Below are positions 32,618-42,643 of a stretch of DNA of 59,699 bases, piece by piece. The stretch comes from an uncultured Aquincola sp. (GTDB lineage: Bacteria > Pseudomonadota > Gammaproteobacteria > Burkholderiales > Burkholderiaceae), in assembly GCA_937883885.1 (NCBI GenBank), contig CAKZXL010000515.1:1-59699 (forward strand), given 5' to 3'. Under the pieces are notes generated by a model. That model saw only the letters and a list, made by a program, of their open reading frames with translations. It made no database searches and was not told the DNA's origin. Made by a program: the position numbers and the translations under genes. Position 1 is the first letter of the stretch, and every line of letters starts with the position of its first letter.

Positions 32618-35600
32618 GGGCGGCCTCCTGCGGAAAGGTGCGACTCAGGACGGCGTCGGCACGTGGATGGGCAAAGCGCAGGTACAGGATGGGCAGCAGG
32701 ATCAGCGTCAGCGCTGTCGCGGTGATCAGGCCGCCGATGACGACGATGGCCAGCGGGCGCTGGATCTCCGAACCCGGCCCGGTGGCAAACAGCAGCGGGA
32801 TCAGGCCGAAGGCCGTGATCGACGCCGTCATCAGCACCGGGCGCAGGCGCCTTCGTGCGCCCTGCGTCACGCTGGTGAACAGGTCGTGCCCTTCGGCATA
32901 CAACTGGTTGAAGTAGCTCACCAGCACCACGCCGTTGAGCACCGCGATGCCCAGCAGGGCGATGAAACCCACCGAGGCCGGAACCGACAGGTACTCGCCG
33001 GTCACCCACAGCGCCACGATGCCACCCACCAGCGCAAACGGGATGTTGCTGAGAACCAGCAGCGCCTGCCGCACCGAGCCGAAGGTGGAGAACAGGATCA
33101 GGAAGATGAAGCCGATGGCCAGCGGCACCACCAGCGCCAGGCGTGCTGCTGCGCGCTGCTGGTTCTCGAACTGCCCCCCCCAGCTGATCCGATAGCCGGT
33201 GGGCAGCTTCACTTCGGCCGCCACCTTGGCCTTGGCTTCATCGACAAAGCCCACCAGGTCGCGCCCGGTGACGTTGGCGATGACCACGCTGTAGCGGCTG
33301 CCCATCTCGCGGTCGATCTTCACCGGGCCGCTCTCGCGCGTCAGCTTAGCCAGGGTCTCCAGCGGGATGCTCTGCCCGTCGGGTGTGGCGATGCGCAGCG
33401 CGGCGAACTCGGCCGGCGAGACCTTCACGATGTCCGGCCCGCGGATAACGATGGGGATGCGCTGGTTGCCGTCGATCACGGTGCCGGCGCGCTGGCCCTC
33501 GATCTGCACACGCAGCGCGTCCTGCACGTCTTCGATCGACAGGCCGTAGCGGCCCGCTGCCAGGCGGTCCACCACCACACGCAGGTACTGCACGCCGTCG
33601 TTCTCGACCGTGTAGACGTCCTGGTTGCCCGTCACCGTCTTCATCAGGCCTTCGATCTGCGCGGCCAGTTCGTTGAGCTTCGCCAGATCGGGGCCGAAGA
33701 TCTTGATCGCCAGGTCGCCGCGCACGCCGATGATCATTTCCGACACCCGCATGTCGATCGGCTGTGTGAAGCTGTAGCTGATGCCGGGCATCTGGTCGAG
33801 CACCTCGCGGATGCGGTCGATCAGCGCGTCCTTGCTCGCCATGCTCCACTCGGGGCGTGGCTTGAGCACCAGGAAGGTGTCGGTCTGGTTCAGGCCCATC
33901 GGATCCAGGCCGATCTCGTCCGAGCCCGCGCGCGCCACCACGCCGGTGATCTCGGGGATGTTCTTCATCAGCGTCTGGTGGACCATCAGGTCCAGCGCTG
34001 CGGTTTCCTCAAGACTCACCGAGGGCAGCTTCTCGATGCCGACGATGATGTCGCCCTCGTCCATCTCGGGCAGAAAGGTCTTGCCGACCTGGGTGTACAC
34101 ACCCGCGGCCAGCACCAGCAGGGCACCTGCCGCCACGAAGACCACCGTCTGCCGCTTCAGCGCCCAGGCCAGCACCGGCTCGTACAGGCGAAGCAGCTGC
34201 CGTGGCAGCCAGGGCTCGTCGTGCGACACCTTCTTCAGCAGGAACGACGCCAGCACCGGGATCACGGTCAGCGACAGCACGAGCGAGCTCGCCAGCGCGA
34301 ACACGATGGTCAGCGCCACCGGCACGAAATACTTGCCCTCCAGGCCCTGCAAGGTGAGCAGCGGCAGGAACACGGTGACGATGATCAGCACGCCAGCAGC
34401 CACCGGCACCGCCACTTCGCGCACCGCGCGCAGCACGATGTGCAGGCGCGGCAGCTTGCCGCCGGCAGTCTCGCGGCTCAGGTGCTGAACGATGTTCTCG
34501 ACCACGACGATGGCCGCGTCCACCAGCATGCCCAGCGCAATGGCCAGTCCCCCCAGGCTCATCAGGTTGGCCGACATGCCGTAGCCCTGCATCAGGATGA
34601 AGGTGCCCAGCGCCGCCAGCGGCAGCACCACGGCCACCGCCACGGCGGCGCGCAGGTTGCCGAGAAAGGCCCCAAGCAACACCAGCACGATCAGCGTCGC
34701 TTCCAGCAGGGCCTTGGAGACCGTGCCGACGGCCTTCTCGACGAGCGAGGCGCGGTCGTAGAAGACCTTCAGGGTCACTCCCGCCGGCAGCGTGGGCTGC
34801 AGCTCGGCGATCTTGGCCTTCACGCCATTGACCACCTGCTGCGCGTTGGCGCCCGCCAGGCCCAGCACCAGGCCCTGCACGGCCTCACCCTTGCCGTCCA
34901 TGGTGACCACGCCGTAGCGCGTGGTGCTGCCGTCGCGCACGACGGCCACGTCGCCCAGGCGCACGGCCGTGCCATCCTTGCGCGCCACGACGACCGCACG
35001 CAGGTCGTCCTGCGTCTTGATGCTGCCCTCGGTGCGCACCAGCAGCACCTCACCGCCTTCGCCCAGGCGCCCCGCGCCGTCGTTGCGGTTGTTGGCCTCG
35101 ATGGCCGTCTTGATCTGCGCCATGCTCAGGCCCAGCGCCTGAAGCTTGGCGGGGTCGGGCAGGACCTCGAAGCTGTGCACCTTGCCGCCCAGCGCGTTGA
35201 CGTCGGCCACGCCGGGCACGGCGCGCAGCGCGGGGCGGATCACCCAGTCGAGCAGGCTGCGCCGCTCTTCCAGCGTCAACTGCGGCGCCTCGATCGTGAA
35301 CATGAACATCTCGCCCAGCGGGGTGGTGATGGGCGCGATGCCGCCGGTGATGCCCGAGGGTAGGTCGCCGACGATGTTGTTCAGCCGCTCGGCCACCTGC
35401 TGGCGCGCCCAGTAGAGGTCAGTGCCGTCCTGGAAGTCGATGGTCACGTCGACCAGGCCGTACTTGGTCACCGAACGCAGGATGCGCTGCTTCGGAATGC
35501 CCAGCATCTCAACCTCGATCGGCACCGCGATGCGGCTTTCGATCTCCTCGGGTGTCATGCCCGGGGCCTTCATGATGATGTTCACCTGCGTGCTCGACAC

Positions 35601-35723
35601 ATCGGGGAAGGCGTCGATGGGCAGCGAGCGGAAGGCGTACCAGCCGAAGCCGGCCAGCAGCACGGCAGCCAGCAAGACGAACAGGCGCTGCGTGAGCGCA
35701 AATTGCACGAGGCGGTTCAGCAT
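32610..35723 (-). CDS. HME-RND efflux pump, set 1 (CusA/CzcA family)
   Basis: This 1037-residue proton-driven pump has twelve predicted membrane helices and two large periplasmic loops. Helix 4 reads GLAIALGMLVDAAIVVVEN, giving D402 and E409 but no earlier Asp, which is the CusA rather than CzcA arrangement. However, the CusA periplasmic YMPS methionine region is replaced here by GIEKLPS. So monovalent copper/silver or a divalent cation are both possible. The start at 35723 (MLNRLVQF) fits the family better than the longer frame. It lies between the fusion protein and the DUF3240 gene. Confidence 0.9.
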   Translation of the reverse strand: MLNRLVQFALTQRLFVLLAAVLLAGFGWYAFRSLPIDAFPDVSSTQVNIIMKAPGMTPEEIESRIAVPIEVEMLGIPKQRILRSVTKYGLVDVTIDFQDGTDLYWARQQVAERLNNIVGDLPSGITGGIAPITTPLGEMFMFTIEAPQLTLEERRSLLDWVIRPALRAVPGVADVNALGGKVHSFEVLPDPAKLQALGLSMAQIKTAIEANNRNDGAGRLGEGGEVLLVRTEGSIKTQDDLRAVVVARKDGTAVRLGDVAVVRDGSTTRYGVVTMDGKGEAVQGLVLGLAGANAQQVVNGVKAKIAELQPTLPAGVTLKVFYDRASLVEKAVGTVSKALLEATLIVLVLLGAFLGNLRAAVAVAVVLPLAALGTFILMQGYGMSANLMSLGGLAIALGMLVDAAIVVVENIVQHLSRETAGGKLPRLHIVLRAVREVAVPVAAGVLIIVTVFLPLLTLQGLEGKYFVPVALTIVFALASSLVLSLTVIPVLASFLLKKVSHDEPWLPRQLLRLYEPVLAWALKRQTVVFVAAGALLVLAAGVYTQVGKTFLPEMDEGDIIVGIEKLPSVSLEETAALDLMVHQTLMKNIPEITGVVARAGSDEIGLDPMGLNQTDTFLVLKPRPEWSMASKDALIDRIREVLDQMPGISYSFTQPIDMRVSEMIIGVRGDLAIKIFGPDLAKLNELAAQIEGLMKTVTGNQDVYTVENDGVQYLRVVVDRLAAGRYGLSIEDVQDALRVQIEGQRAGTVIDGNQRIPIVIRGPDIVKVSPAEFAALRIATPDGQSIPLETLAKLTRESGPVKIDREMGSRYSVVIANVTGRDLVGFVDEAKAKVAAEVKLPTGYRISWGGQFENQQRAAARLALVVPLAIGFIFLILFSTFGSVRQALLVLSNIPFALVGGIVALWVTGEYLSVPASVGFIALLGIAVLNGVVLVSYFNQLYAEGHDLFTSVTQGARRRLRPVLMTASITAFGLIPLLFATGPGSEIQRPLAIVVIGGLITATALTLILLPILYLRFAHPRADAVLSRTFPQEAAHG

Positions 35724-35763
35724 GGCCGGACTCCGGTCATGTGCAGCGGGTTGCGGCCGGGGT

Positions 35764-36894
35764 TCACTTGTCACCCCCGCTCTTGCCCTGCCATGCCGCT
35801 TTCAGCGCGATGACCGATGCGGTCGCCACTTCCTGGCCCGGCTTCAGGTCGCCTGCCACCTGTACCGAGGCGCCGGCACTGGACACCACGCTCACTGGCC
35901 GGGCGACGAAGCCCTTGTCGGTACGCACGAACACGAAAGCCTGGTCATCCTGCCGCGCCACCGCCGCCAGCGGCAGCGCCCAGCCCGCGGCGTTGGCGGC
36001 GAACGGCACCTGGGCTTGCACCACTTCACCGGGACGCAGCCGTTCGGCGCCGCGGGTGACGCGCGCGCGCAGCGTCACGGTCTGGCTGTCGCTGACCACG
36101 GCGCCGACGGACAGCGGCATCGCCACGGCGTCGCGGCCGACAATCTGGATCGTCGCGGCCTTGGCCAACGTGGCCGGCTGGCGGTCAGCCGGCATCGCGA
36201 TGTCGAGCCAGAGCGTCTGCAGGCTGGCCAGGCGCAACAGTGCGTCGGCCTCCTGCACCCGCTGGCCGGGCTTGATATCGATGCCCAGCACTACCCCGGC
36301 TGCACGGGCACGCACCACCACGCCGTCCTGCACCGTACCGCCGGCGGCGATGCGCTGGATGGAAGCGGCGTCGATGCCGGCCAGGCGCAGGGCGGCCTCG
36401 GCCTGGCGCTGGCGCGCCGCATCGTCCTGTGCTGCAGCTTCGGCTTCCTGCACACGGCGCTCGGGGATGATGCCCTCGGCCAGCAGCGACTTCTCGCGCT
36501 GCAGCGTCTTCTGCGACAGCCGCGCCCGGCTGGCGGCCTCGAGCAGCTTGAGCTGCATCTCGCCGAATTGCGGGCTGTTCAGCCGGAGCAGCGGCTGCCC
36601 GGCTTTCACGGCCTGCTGTTCACCGACCAGCAACTGGTCGACCACGCCGGCCACCGGCGCACTGACCACCTGTTCCTGCCCCGGGGGAAGCATCACCTTG
36701 GCCGCGTAGGCCATGCCGGCGATGGCGCCGGGTTGGTCGAGCTTGAGCAGCGTGACGCCAAGCGTCTTCAACTGCGCTGCCGAGACGGCGAACTCGGCGT
36801 TGGGTTCAGCTGCCGGGGCCGGCACCAACCAGGCGCTCAGGGACAGGCAGACAGCGACGCGCAAGGCGCCGCCGGGACGAAGGATGGCAGGCAT
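35764..36894 (-). CDS. Membrane fusion protein, set 1 (CzcB/CusB-like)
   Basis: This 376-residue periplasmic adaptor has a signal peptide (to about residue 28), a lipoyl-type half (VVSAPVAGVVDQLLVGEQQ), a coiled-coil hairpin around EAASRARLSQKTLQ and the second half VRARAAGVVLGIDIKPGQ, then beta-barrel domains. It bridges the pump to the outer-membrane factor. The start at 36894 is fixed by GGAGTTCCT directly before it. It precedes the pump by 40 bases. Confidence 0.9.
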   Translation of the reverse strand: MPAILRPGGALRVAVCLSLSAWLVPAPAAEPNAEFAVSAAQLKTLGVTLLKLDQPGAIAGMAYAAKVMLPPGQEQVVSAPVAGVVDQLLVGEQQAVKAGQPLLRLNSPQFGEMQLKLLEAASRARLSQKTLQREKSLLAEGIIPERRVQEAEAAAQDDAARQRQAEAALRLAGIDAASIQRIAAGGTVQDGVVVRARAAGVVLGIDIKPGQRVQEADALLRLASLQTLWLDIAMPADRQPATLAKAATIQIVGRDAVAMPLSVGAVVSDSQTVTLRARVTRGAERLRPGEVVQAQVPFAANAAGWALPLAAVARQDDQAFVFVRTDKGFVARPVSVVSSAGASVQVAGDLKPGQEVATASVIALKAAWQGKSGGDK

Positions 36895-36973
36895 AGGAAC
36901 TCCACGGACAGAAGGCCTCGCTCCCGGGCAGGAACGGGTTGGCAGGTGCGGCGCCAGGGCGCCGCAGCGGTCT

Positions 36974-37444
36974 TCAGGCGCGGAGGGGCGGCGCCCTGCC
37001 GTTGGGCGGCAGGCTTCGGAAGGCACTGGAACCGGCCCGGTGCCGATCTGGTGGCCAGATGGCGGCCGCAGCAACCGAAAGTGGCCGCTGCGCCGTCACG
37101 GACCAGAACGGCGTGGCGGCGGCTTCATCCGATGACGGCACATCGGCCATGGCCTGGACCTGGCCGCGCAGCGCCGAGATTGAATGCGAGAACTCCGGCG
37201 CGTCGTGATCCGCTGGCGTGGCGGCGTGCACCTTGTCTGGGCTGTGCAGTTCGTTCCGATGCTCTGCGGAAGCCGAGAGCGCTCCGCCTATCGACCACTC
37301 TCCGTCGTGGCGATGGCCGTGAAGTGGCGATGCGATCAGATCCACGGCCAGCACCGCCACCAGCAGCCAGCTCAGCACCAGGCGCACGATGCCACCTGCG
37401 TCGCGTGGACGCTGGTGCAACGGGTGCGAGGCTCTGGATGTCAT
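36974..37444 (-). CDS. His-rich exported protein, CzcI-like
   Basis: This 156-residue protein has a hydrophobic segment at about residues 20-38, then SPLHGHRHDGEWS and further His/Asp-rich stretches, and a long basic tail. It resembles the small His-rich periplasmic proteins (CzcI type) encoded at the head of czc operons. A similar protein lies at 44719-45072. It sits between the CsoR-type repressor and the fusion protein. The start at 37444 has weak ribosome-site support. Confidence 0.55.
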   Translation of the reverse strand: MTSRASHPLHQRPRDAGGIVRLVLSWLLVAVLAVDLIASPLHGHRHDGEWSIGGALSASAEHRNELHSPDKVHAATPADHDAPEFSHSISALRGQVQAMADVPSSDEAAATPFWSVTAQRPLSVAAAAIWPPDRHRAGSSAFRSLPPNGRAPPLRA

Positions 37445-37473
37445 TGAAGGCACAGGTCTGGGAGTTGGAGGGC

Positions 37474-37752
37474 TCAGAGGTACTTGGTGATCGCCTTGAA
37501 TTCGCTGAGTGCCTGCCGCGTCGACTTGGCAGGTTCGCCGACGGCGTGGTCGAGGCAATGATCGATGTGGTCGTGAATCAACTGCTTCTTCGCCGCCGCG
37601 ATGGCACGCTCGACTGCGTGCAACTGCTGCGCCACATCCAGGCAGGGCCGATCGTCCGTCAGCATCGTGATCACGTTCTGAAGGTGGCCGCTGGCACGCT
37701 TGAGCCGCTTGGTCACCGCGTCGTGCGAGGCGTGGAGGTCGGTTTCAGACAT
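37474..37752 (-). CDS. CsoR/RcnR/FrmR-family metal-sensing repressor
   Basis: This 92-residue all-helical DUF156 protein has TKRLKRASGHLQNVITML, RPCLDV and AAAKKQLIHDHIDHCLD. Cys37, His62 and Cys66 have the spacing of the Cys-His-Cys Cu(I) site in CsoR (25 and 29 residues apart), while RcnR would have His in the third place. Copper(I)/silver(I) sensing is therefore the best inference. ATG 37752 has AGGA at 7 bases; a GTG at 37758 is less likely. A complex dyad (37757-37798) overlaps its ribosome site, so it is probably autorepressed together with the downstream RND set. Confidence 0.88.
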   Translation of the reverse strand: MSETDLHASHDAVTKRLKRASGHLQNVITMLTDDRPCLDVAQQLHAVERAIAAAKKQLIHDHIDHCLDHAVGEPAKSTRQALSEFKAITKYL

Positions 37753-37756
37753 GCCC

Positions 37757-37798
37757 ACATCCTATCATCTCATTATCCCCTCCCGGGGGATAGGATGT
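37757..37798. promoter_or_regulatory. Nested dyad operator of the CsoR-family repressor
   Basis: An inner dyad TATCCCC-TCCCG-GGGGATA (37774-37792) lies inside outer arms ACATCCTATC (37757-37766) and GATAGGATGT (37789-37798). G/C tracts flanked by A/T in a dyad are typical of CsoR/RcnR-family operators. Confidence 0.75.
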
Positions 37799-37880
37799 GA
37801 AGCCATGGAGTGGCGGTCAGCAGCACCAGGGTGCGGCCACCGGCATCCGATGGCATCGCCAGCCACTGCTGCATCGGAAC

Positions 37881-38255
37881 TCAGCGCACGGTGAACCGCA
37901 CCGTGATCGCCTTCGCGCTGGGTGTCACCAGTGCGGCAACCACCTTGGCACCCTTGGCCAGCTTGAGGCCCTTGGCTTCGAGCTTGTCGCCTGCGACCAC
38001 CAGGTCGGCTTCCGACTTCTCGGTGCCATTCAGCACCGTCAGCTTGCCCTTGATGCCCGTGGGGGCCATCGGCTTGCCGTGGTCCTCGACGTAGATCACG
38101 GCACCATCGGGCGCCCCCACCAGCTCGAACGACAGGTCGCTGGCGGTTGCCACCACGCCGCCGTGCTTGGCCGGGCCGCCGCCATGCGCGAAGGCGGCAT
38201 TGAACGACAGCGCCGACAGGCCCAGCACGACCACGGTCAACAGTTTCTTCATCAT
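37881..38255 (-). CDS. Small periplasmic protein of the second RND operon
   Basis: This 124-residue protein has a signal peptide cleaved after FNAAFA and a mature start HGGGPAKHGG, which could bind metal through its N-terminus. The rest is a beta-rich domain: VVATASDLSFELVGAPDGAV and LTVLNGTEKSEADLV. Similar proteins are common beside CusA/CzcA genes and are unnamed. It ends the second RND operon, 65 bases after the pump. A periplasmic metal-binding or chaperone role is inference. Confidence 0.75.
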   Translation of the reverse strand: MMKKLLTVVVLGLSALSFNAAFAHGGGPAKHGGVVATASDLSFELVGAPDGAVIYVEDHGKPMAPTGIKGKLTVLNGTEKSEADLVVAGDKLEAKGLKLAKGAKVVAALVTPSAKAITVRFTVR

Positions 38256-38320
38256 CTCTTCGATCTCCTTCGAGGGTGCGGCGCACTGGAGCAGGCGGCG
38301 CCGCCGGGCCTGGTTTCAAC

Positions 38321-41300
38321 TCAATAGGCTTCCTGGGCTTCTGGCGCGCCGTCCGGTGATTCGGGCTCGGACTGGGTCAGCCGTTTCGTGGCCTTCTCGC
38401 CGAACAGCCAGAACAGCACCGGCGTCAGCAGCGTGTCGAGCAGCGTCGAGCTGACCAGCCCGCCGAAGATCACCACCGCCACCGGGTGCAGGATCTCCTT
38501 GCCTGGGGCATCGGCCGCCAGCAGCAGCGGCGTCAGCGCGAAGGCCGCCACCAGCGCCGTCATCAGCACTGGCGTCAGCCGCTCCAGCGAGCCACGCACG
38601 ATCATGGCCTGGCTGAAGCTCTCACCCTCGAACTTGACGAGGTTGATGTAGTGGCTGATCTTCAGGATGCCGTTGCGCGTGGCGATGCCGGCCAGCGTGA
38701 TGAAGCCCACCATGGATGCCACCGACAGGCTCACACCCGCGATCCACATCGCCGCCACCGACCCGATCAGCGCGAGCGGGATGTTGGCCATGACGATGCC
38801 GGCCAGCACCACCGACTGGTATCGGCTGTACAGCACCAGGAACATCATCGCCAGCGACACGACCGACAGGCCGGCGATCAGGCGCGTGGCCTGCTCCTGG
38901 GCCTGGAACTGCCCTTCGAGACTGATGAAGTTGCCCGGTGGCAAGGGGGTCGTCTTGATGATCTCCCGGATGTCCGCGATCACCCGCCCCATGTCACCGC
39001 CGTCGGTGTTAGCGTAGACGATGATGCGGCGCCGGCCGTTCTCGCGCCCGATCTGGTTCGGGCCATCGGTCTCTTCCACGGTCGCGATGCTGGACACCGG
39101 GATGCGCCCGGCAGGCGTGTCGATCAGCGTGCGCGCCAGGTCCTGCGGGCTGCGCTGCTGGTCGGGCAGGCGCAGCACCAGCTCGTAGCGGCGCGGGCCG
39201 TCGACGATGTCGGCACCATGCGCACCATCGGTCAGCGCCTGCAGCACGCGGATCGCCTCGCCGGGTGACAGGCCCATCTGCGCCGCCTTGCGGTGGTCCA
39301 GACGCACGGTGATCTGCGGGATCAGCACTTGCTTCTCGACGGTCAGGTCGACCAGGCCCGGCACCGTCGCCAGCTTGCCGCGCATCTCTTCGGCCAGGCC
39401 GCGCAGCGTGTCGGTGCCGTCGCCGAAGATCTTGACCGCGATCTGCGCCCGCACCCCCGACAGCAGGTGGTCCAGCCGGTGGCTGATGGGCTGGCCGATC
39501 GTGGCCTGTGCCGGCAGCGACGAGAGCCGCTCGCGGATTTCGGCCATGATGGTCTCGCGGTCGCGCTCGCTGCGCTTGAGGTCCACGTCGATCTCGGCCG
39601 AGTGCACGCCTTCGGCGTGTTCGTCGAGCTCGGCGCGGCCAGTGCGGCGGCCGACCTGCGTGACCTCGGGCACCTGTCGGATCAGCGTCTCGGCCACCGC
39701 GCCGATGCGGTTGGCCTCGACCAGCGAGGTGCCTGGCTGCATCACGAGGCCCAGCACCAGCGAGCCCTCGTTGAAGGCCGGCAGGAAGGCGCGCGGGAAG
39801 AAGGGCACCGTCGCCGCGGCACCGGCCACCGCGAGCACGGCCATGCCGATGAGCAGCTTCGCTCGGCCGAAGGACCAGGTGAGCAGCCGGGTGTCCTGGC
39901 GCTTGAGCCAGGCCACCAGCGGGCTGTCGCCATGGTCCAGGCGCTTCATCGTCGGCAGCAGGTAGTAGCACATCACCGGCGTGACCGTCATCGAGACCAG
40001 CATCGACGCGAGGATGGACACGATGTAGGCGATGCCAAGCGGCGTGAACAGGCGCCCCTCGATACCTGGCAGCGCGAACAGCGGCACGAAGACCAGCACC
40101 ACGATCACGGTCGCGTAGACGATGCCCGAGCGCACCTCGACGCTGGCGCGTCGCACCACTTCCAGGACCGACAACGGGTTCGCAGCCAGTCGGTCCTGCT
40201 TCAAGCGCCGCAGGATGTTCTCGACATCCACCACCGCGTCATCGACCAGCTCGCCGATGGCGATGGCAAGTCCCCCGAGGGTCATCACGTTGATCGACTG
40301 GCCGAGCCACTGGAACACCAGCGCCGTGACCGCCAGCGACAGCGGGATCGCCACCAGCGAGATGACCGTTGTGCGCACCGACAATAGGAAGGCGAACAGA
40401 ACGATCGCGACCATGATGGCGCCGTCGCGAAGTGCCTCGGCGACGTTGCCGATCGAGGCCTTGATGAAGTCGGCCTGGCGGAACAGCACACGCGGCTCTG
40501 CCATGCCCTTGGGCAGGCCCTGCTTCAGCTCGGTGAGTGCCGACTCGATCTGCGCGGTGAGCTTGACGGTGTCGGCATCGGGCTGCTTCTGGATGCTGAT
40601 CACGACGGCGGGCAGGCCGTTGTAGCCGGCGTCGCCGCGCTTTAGTCCCGCCGCGAAGGACACCGTGGCCACCTGCTCCATCAGGATCGCGCGGCCGTCC
40701 TTCCAGGCCACCGCGACGCCGCCCAAGTCCTCGGCGCGGTTCGTACGGCCCAGGTGGCGGATCAGGTACTCGCGGCTGTTGAGGTCGATGAAGCCGCCGC
40801 CGGCATTGGCGGCATAGCCCTTCAGCGCCTGCTCGACCTGCGTCAGCGAAACGCCGAACTGCGCCATGCGCGCCGTGTCGGGCGCCACACGCAGCGTGCG
40901 CACCTCGCCGCCGATGGGGATGACCTGCGAGACGCCCGGGATCGAGAGCAGCCGCGGGCGCAGCACGAAGTCGGCGTACTCCCGGGCCTGCATGGGCGTG
41001 GCCACGGGTGCCTTCCCATCACCCGGGACCAGGGGCAGTGCGACGAGCATCACCTCGCCCATGATCGACGACACCGGCCCCATCACCGGCGTGATGTCGC
41101 CGGGCATTTGCGCACGCACGATGGCCAGCCGCTCGGCCACCAGCTGGCGGTTGCGGTAGATGTCGGTGCCCCAGTCGAACTCGGCATAGACCAGCGAAAG
41201 GCCCACCCCGGAGGTGCTTCGAACGCGGGTCACGCCCGGCATGCCGTTGAGCGCGGTCTCCAGCGGGAAGGTGACGAGCTGCTCGACTTCCTCCGGCGCC

Positions 41301-41467
41301 ATGCCGCCGGCCTCCGTCAGCACGGTGATCAGCGGCTTGTTGAGGTCGGGGAAGACGTCGACCGGCGTGCGCCAGGCCGTCATTGCCCCGTAGACCATCA
41401 ACAGCACCGCGACGGCCAGCACGAACAGGCGGTTGTGCAGGCTGTAGCGAACGATCCAGTTGAACAT
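38321..41467 (-). CDS. HME-RND efflux pump, set 2 (CzcA/CusA family)
   Basis: This 1048-residue pump has the RND layout. Helix 4 reads [18 protein letters not shown]; the Asp pair and Glu replace both the CzcA (DFGxIVDG) and CusA (VDAAIV) patterns, as in the HME class with no clear metal assignment. It differs markedly from the set 1 pump, so the two are not recent duplicates. It is followed by the small periplasmic protein and preceded 15 bases away by its fusion protein. Substrate metal is not deducible. Confidence 0.9.
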   Translation of the reverse strand: MFNWIVRYSLHNRLFVLAVAVLLMVYGAMTAWRTPVDVFPDLNKPLITVLTEAGGMAPEEVEQLVTFPLETALNGMPGVTRVRSTSGVGLSLVYAEFDWGTDIYRNRQLVAERLAIVRAQMPGDITPVMGPVSSIMGEVMLVALPLVPGDGKAPVATPMQAREYADFVLRPRLLSIPGVSQVIPIGGEVRTLRVAPDTARMAQFGVSLTQVEQALKGYAANAGGGFIDLNSREYLIRHLGRTNRAEDLGGVAVAWKDGRAILMEQVATVSFAAGLKRGDAGYNGLPAVVISIQKQPDADTVKLTAQIESALTELKQGLPKGMAEPRVLFRQADFIKASIGNVAEALRDGAIMVAIVLFAFLLSVRTTVISLVAIPLSLAVTALVFQWLGQSINVMTLGGLAIAIGELVDDAVVDVENILRRLKQDRLAANPLSVLEVVRRASVEVRSGIVYATVIVVLVFVPLFALPGIEGRLFTPLGIAYIVSILASMLVSMTVTPVMCYYLLPTMKRLDHGDSPLVAWLKRQDTRLLTWSFGRAKLLIGMAVLAVAGAAATVPFFPRAFLPAFNEGSLVLGLVMQPGTSLVEANRIGAVAETLIRQVPEVTQVGRRTGRAELDEHAEGVHSAEIDVDLKRSERDRETIMAEIRERLSSLPAQATIGQPISHRLDHLLSGVRAQIAVKIFGDGTDTLRGLAEEMRGKLATVPGLVDLTVEKQVLIPQITVRLDHRKAAQMGLSPGEAIRVLQALTDGAHGADIVDGPRRYELVLRLPDQQRSPQDLARTLIDTPAGRIPVSSIATVEETDGPNQIGRENGRRRIIVYANTDGGDMGRVIADIREIIKTTPLPPGNFISLEGQFQAQEQATRLIAGLSVVSLAMMFLVLYSRYQSVVLAGIVMANIPLALIGSVAAMWIAGVSLSVASMVGFITLAGIATRNGILKISHYINLVKFEGESFSQAMIVRGSLERLTPVLMTALVAAFALTPLLLAADAPGKEILHPVAVVIFGGLVSSTLLDTLLTPVLFWLFGEKATKRLTQSEPESPDGAPEAQEAY

Positions 41468-41482
41468 GAGGGTCGCTCCCGT

Positions 41483-42643
41483 TCAGCGGATCTGCGCGAT
41501 CAGCGGCGCGCCCTGGACGACGACGCGGTTGTCCGCGCTCAGCCCCTGAGTCACCACCACCGTGCCAGCATCCAGCGGCCTGAACTGCACCGGCTGCGGG
41601 ATGAAGCGCTCGGCACCCGACTTGATCCAGACGATGGGCTCGTTGGACGGGTTGCGCACCACGGCCTGCGCCGGCAGCACCACGCCCTTGATGCGCTCCG
41701 TCGATTGCGCGACGACGGTGACCGGCTGGCCGATGGCCAGTGGCAGTGCCGTGCCCGGCTTGGATGCACTGACGGCGAAGGTGATCGGCAACACGCCGTC
41801 GCGCAGCGAGCGCGACGCGCCCAGCAGGCGCAAGCTCACTTCCGGCACACCCTGCAGCGAAGCACCCGCCACGCGGGCGGCCACCTTGGCGTCGGCGGTG
41901 GTGGCCTCCACCAGCATGCGTGCCGGGTCCACCACCTCAAACAGCACGTCGCGCGACTCGACGACCTGGCCCACCACCAGGTCGGCACGGGCAATCACGC
42001 CGCTCACCGGTGCGGTGAGCGCTTCTCGCGCCACCAGGCTGCCACTGATGCTGCGCTCGCGCTCGGCCAGGCTCCTGGCGTCCGTGCGCGCAGCGTCGAT
42101 CTCCTTGCGCGGCACCGTGCCTTCCAGCCCTTCGAGGCGCTTCAAGCGCTGCTCGGCCAGTTCACGCTGCGCCCTCAGTTCGGCGACCTGGGCCTGTTGC
42201 GTGCCCAACGCAAAGGGCTCGGCGTGATGGCGCACGTACGCCAACACCTCGCCGCGCTTCACCGACTGGCCAGCGACGGGCAGCCCCTTGGGGCCGGCCT
42301 CGATGCGCCCGCCATGCGCGGCTTGAACACGCCCACTGGCGTTCGGGTCCATCACCACCCGGCCAGGCATTTCGACCGAGGCTGCGGCTTCGGACTCGGG
42401 TGCCAGCACGGTGCGGATGGCCATGCGCCGCTGGGCGATCTTGGGCACGTTGACGCTGCCATCGGGCAGGCGCGCCAGGCCAGAGGCGTTGACGGCCGCG
42501 CCAGGGGCGTCGAGGTGTTCGCCGTTGGGGCCGTGGGCGCCGGGGGCGGCAAGCGTTGGCGAAGCGCAGAGCACGCTCGCAGCCAGCGCCGTTGCGCTGG
42601 CCATGGCCCGCAGCCAGGGTCGAGTCGATTCCAGCTGCGTCAT
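41483..42643 (-). CDS. Membrane fusion protein, set 2
   Basis: This 386-residue adaptor has a signal peptide ending at about residue 32, directly followed by GAHGPNGEHLD. Then come the lipoyl halves (GGRIEAGPKGLPVAGQSVKRGE and APVSGVIARADLVVGQ) around a coiled-coil hairpin, and beta-barrel domains. The start at 42643 overlaps the stop of the gene before it. The GAHGPNGEHLD segment also occurs in that neighbouring protein at the same place after the signal peptide, suggesting a shared metal-binding or docking element. Confidence 0.88.
   Translation of the reverse strand: MTQLESTRPWLRAMASATALAASVLCASPTLAAPGAHGPNGEHLDAPGAAVNASGLARLPDGSVNVPKIAQRRMAIRTVLAPESEAAASVEMPGRVVMDPNASGRVQAAHGGRIEAGPKGLPVAGQSVKRGEVLAYVRHHAEPFALGTQQAQVAELRAQRELAEQRLKRLEGLEGTVPRKEIDAARTDARSLAERERSISGSLVAREALTAPVSGVIARADLVVGQVVESRDVLFEVVDPARMLVEATTADAKVAARVAGASLQGVPEVSLRLLGASRSLRDGVLPITFAVSASKPGTALPLAIGQPVTVVAQSTERIKGVVLPAQAVVRNPSNEPIVWIKSGAERFIPQPVQFRPLDAGTVVVTQGLSADNRVVVQGAPLIAQIR

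Noticed and set aside
32367..35363. Very long open frame (998 codons) on the plus strand
   Set aside because: It is the antisense shadow of the set 1 RND pump in GC-rich DNA; the peptide is rich in His/Gln/Arg and matches no family.
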